Part shown: one piece after another, positions 61,129 through 64,000 of the stretch
Position numbering within the stretch: the first letter of the stretch is position 1
How the letters are laid out: every line of letters begins with the position of its first letter
Notes under the pieces: generated by a model
The model's input: only the letters and a program-made list of their open reading frames with translations
Database searches by the model: none
What the model was told of the DNA's origin: nothing
Position numbers and translations under genes: made by a program
DNA from: Owenia fusiformis
Lineage: Eukaryota > Annelida > Polychaeta > Sabellida > Oweniidae
Assembly: GCA_903813345.2 (NCBI GenBank)
Contig: CAIIXF020000009.1
Span: forward strand, 14,832,347 to 14,896,346
Direction of reading: 5' to 3'
Length of the DNA: 64,000 nt

Positions 61129-62308
61129 GGGTACACCCCAGTTGTCCGAAACCCATTACTCCAAAAAATATAGTTCTGATTTACCAGAGAAAGGGGGACC
61201 GTACCAAGTTAAGCTTACGCCAGTTTCATGCCATATATTTGGCCAAATTAATGGGATGGACGCATTCTGATGTTTATAGATCTCTCTCTCTTTCTCACTT
61301 AGAATTGCACCCATTACATGGTGCTACTAGAATGGCAGGAACGGGGGATTTATTTTACATTGTGATCTTAAAGCAGTTATTAAAACACAATATATATTAC
61401 GGAACAGTTTATCTTCAATCTCTTTTTATAGCCAAATTAAAATGAAACATTTTGAAACAGATAAAATAAGTTAACGCATAGAACTTTAAACATAAAAGAG
61501 TATACAATATTACACTGTCAAAATATTTCGTCGCATTTAATTTCTTAGTCTCTGTCTCTTATCAAATCGTAAAAGAACAAAGCATTCTAAACCTAATCAC
61601 TTGGAATTTGTTTTTCGGCCTTCGTCTCCGGCATTTGTTTTTTTTATTTTCTTCTCCTAAACTGTATTTGCTTGACAATAATCAGAGAAAGTGCGTATAA
61701 GTATTTTTGCGTGGCATATTCTGTCACGCAAACAAACGGGTGTGATTTCAATTTCTTGTCTGTCTGAGGACGTATTGGGAACGAGGTAGAATTAAAGAAT
61801 TTTATGAACGAGTCATGCAAGATACTAGAGCTAGTAAAGTAATTTATTGGATAAGTTAATTTCTGAAGGATCTAGATAAAATATGTTTCAAAACTTTGTG
61901 AACACTACATAACTACATTAGGCAGATATAGTATCTTGATATATTTGGCTATCATGTGTTTAAAATACGTTCCTAAAATTATGAAAACGTTAGATGAGAA
62001 ATATTGCTATTGTACGTTCGAAAAGTATTTGGTTGTATTTTCTAGTTCTCGAGTTACCCATGAACTTTCGTAGGCTAAACATTAAACAATTAACATATTG
62101 ACTTAGCCTAATTTTGCAATGATGTTAACGTGATTCCAATGTTATGTTGTCGTGACTCGCAGAGGTTGTGACAAGATTCGCTTAAAGAAATTGTATTTTT
62201 AAGATAAGATCCCCTTATTTTCGAACAACTGGGTTTCGGACAACTGTCTGAGTTTCGGAAAACTGCTCGGGTTCGGAGAATTGGGTTTCGGACAACTGGG
62301 TTGACCCC
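61129..62308. mobile_element. Possible inverted-repeat element (~1.18 kb)
   Basis: CCCAGTTGTCCGAAACCCA occurs at the left (within 61129-61155) and exactly inverted at the right (within 62282-62308), with GGGT-like outer bases at both ends. The right end carries four or five extra ~20 bp copies of GGTTTCGGACAACTG. No clear target duplication and no protein were seen. Confidence 0.45.
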
Positions 62309-62493
62309 TATCGGACCCCTATATGAAAAGGTACATTTTAATATATAACACAATGAGGGGTAAATGTTTCATAGTTGGTCACGAACGCCATAAGTGCAAA
62401 GTATTGTTCAGAATTTTTGAATTTCGTGATGGATTACGGTACTCACAAGTGTGGTTTTTCTTAATAATATTTCTATGCGTATTGTGTGGAAGT

Positions 62494-62552
62494 GTGACGA
62501 TCCTTCAGATTACTTTGAGCATGGTAATGGAATTGCCTTGAAGGATTGTCAC
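62494..62552. other. Precursor-like hairpin (59 nt)
   Basis: GTGACGATCCTTCA (62494-62507) pairs with TGAAGGATTGTCAC (62539-62552) over 14 positions with one G-T pair, around a 31 nt loop. The surroundings are unique sequence. It could be a small-RNA precursor or chance; no known family recognised. Confidence 0.4.
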
Positions 62553-62559
62553 TTTGTTC

Positions 62560-63200
62560 AACTTTTTGCTCTTCACTTTATCAATTGTGCTTTTAGTTAC
62601 TCAATATTTAAAGAGTTATAAAATAATTTAAATTCTGTAAAAGGGTAGTCAGTATTTCTACTTTGGCTATACTCTTAAAGTATGGTTAGAGTTTAATCAT
62701 TTTACTCTATATTTATATTTATTTTTACTAACCTTCTCTTGTGTTTTTAATGTAATATTATTTACAGGATTAATGTCAACATATATATTTTGTTCATAAT
62801 AAGACTTTAATGTGAATGTTTTAGGCCCAGTTTCATGTTTAATGTTATGTTACAAACTTTTTAGAAAGGGCAGTTGTGTGGGTTTGTTTCAAAATCCAAA
62901 GTGAGGCTTATTAAGCTTGATTTAAGTAAATAAGCACGATTTAAGTGAATTGTCTTTTTCTGTGCTTTTATGATTCGAATTCAAGCCGGCCAGACATGGA
63001 AAACATTTTGTGGAATTTCAAACATTAAATCGTCACTAAAATTGGATATTTATATTGCCACAGATAAACCAACTTAGGTGTACGAGTTGGTAAAGGTAAT
63101 TGACTTGATTTAATTGTATTTTTGCAGAGTTTTAGTCTTTGAAAAGAAGTATCTGTACACTTGATTTTTTCCTTAATTTTATTTATTTGCCTTGTGAACA
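62560..63200. other. No gene seen
   Basis: AT-rich sequence without repeats, long ORFs or RNA signals that I recognise. Confidence 0.45.
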
Positions 63201-63219
63201 TCCCATGTTTAAATTGTCC

Positions 63220-63490
63220 CAGGGATTGTTAAGGAACATTTGACAAGGTTAACGCAAAGTTACACGCAGAGTTTTTGTCTTAAAGAACCTATGTAACTTA
63301 TTAACCAGCGTCGAAAGCAAGTTCCCGGGGTTCCTTATGGAACCTTCTATACAACATCCCCACAGGGAATCGTTTAGGAATATTTGACAAGGTGTACGAA
63401 AAGTTACTGTCTTTACGAACCTTATGTAACTTGCTCTAAACCAGAGTCAACTGCAAATTCCAGGGGTTCATAGACACCTCTATACGACAT
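63220..63490. repeat. Diverged ~140 bp direct duplication
   Basis: Copy 1 (63220-63360) and copy 2 (63363-63490) share CAGGGAxT, GAAxATTTGACAAGG, AAGTTAC, AACCTxATGTAACTT, AACCAG and CTATACxACATCCC in the same order. Confidence 0.7.
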
Positions 63491-63499
63491 CCCCCCCAT

Positions 63500-64000
63500 C
63501 CAGTTTGGGACTGTATTTAGTTTGTTCACAGGGTAAATTTTATTGATACACCAGAAATACTCCTTTGTATATTTGTATGTTAAATTCTGGGTAATTTAAA
63601 GGTGAAATCCCGGGCTTATGGGACCATTATCAAACAACTGATCATTGATTCACAAGTACTTTTAAGGGTCATGGTCATTCGAACCCCATTTTCGGACTTA
63701 AGACACCCCCTCCCCTTCTAGTTTTCCGTGTCTGGTCTAATTCTATGTTAACCACATTCTAATTCATTGATTATAGATACTAGAATACTTTTAAAATACT
63801 GTTTCCCATTTGTTTGCCAATTGTACCATAGTCTGATAGTGGCAAAATGATGTCCCACTTTTCATGTGAGTAGTATAGAGAGCTGATTTCAACCCCACCA
63901 GGGATGATATAAAATTGCACTGTTGAGTTACAATTTTTGGAAAAAGACCCATTTTATGCTTTATTGCAAATTGTTTAACTGAACTTCCATTAGCTGTGCT
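63500..64000. other. No gene seen
   Basis: Unique AT-rich sequence to the end of the window. No open frame or structured element stands out. Confidence 0.45.

Larger units (their letters stand above)
60700..61760. repeat. Two copies of a GACAATAATCAG...TGCGTGACATA module
   Basis: One lies at about 60709-60760 (GCTGGACAATAATCAGG, then GCGTGACATACTCTGTCA), the other at about 61670-61735 (GCTTGACAATAATCAGAG, then GCGTGGCATATTCTGTCA). They share wording with the dispersed motif at 52377 and 59531. The coordinates cover the pair, not one continuous repeat. Confidence 0.5.

Noticed and set aside
63660-63710. B-box-like GGGGTTCGAATGACC on the minus strand, and GGGGTTCGATTGACC at 51420
   Set aside because: The 3' part of the B box (NTCC) is not matched and no A box lies at tRNA distance.

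Overview
The window looks like an animal nuclear genome: AT-rich, no operons, no bacterial gene density, and full of metazoan-type mobile DNA (a CR1/Jockey-like LINE, a Tc1-like transposon, an LTR-retrotransposon gag, TIR elements, MITEs, tandem-repeat elements). A marine invertebrate, perhaps a mollusc, fits the repertoire, but nothing here fixes the species. I find no host protein-coding gene that I can defend. Every ORF with recognisable similarity is a mobile-element pseudogene.

Layout. Positions 351-38053 form one tandem satellite array of a 1338-1339 bp monomer, about 24 full copies plus shortened ones, almost identical throughout. The monomer has two parts: A (about 473 bp) and B (about 865 bp). 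The array starts at the beginning of A and stops at the end of A, and three copies lack A altogether. Every B part carries a perfect consensus Maf recognition element. Positions 39158-39646 are a MITE with a TA duplication. Positions 39670-47180 are a nest: a minisatellite-rich fold-back element holding a 5'-truncated LINE (39946-42092) and a decayed LTR retrotransposon (from 42678). The probable 5' LTR of the latter is split by a complete Tc1-like element (42861-44506), and its gag remnant runs into a ~150 bp tandem array (45916-46710).

Positions 48785-52612 are a well-delimited 3.83 kb element with 100 bp terminal inverted repeats and a 9 bp target duplication, resembling non-autonomous Mutator-like elements. 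It carries no transposase. It holds three tRNA-like units with Pol III A and B boxes and T-run terminators, plus two families of palindromic hairpin modules that swap cores and flanks. This is the most unusual object in the window. Positions 53190-57300 are an older ~240 bp tandem array interrupted by a 2.1 kb element (53963-56098) built of ~140 bp repeats rich in AGGTCA half-sites.

Positions 59531-62308 hold further inverted-repeat and minisatellite modules, one sharing a motif with the right end of the 3.83 kb element. The remaining stretches (1-350, 38054-39155, 47190-48775, 52622-53180, 57300-59330, 62310-63200, 63500-64000) show no gene I can support. Two of them contain isolated precursor-like hairpins (48470-48530 and 62494-62552).
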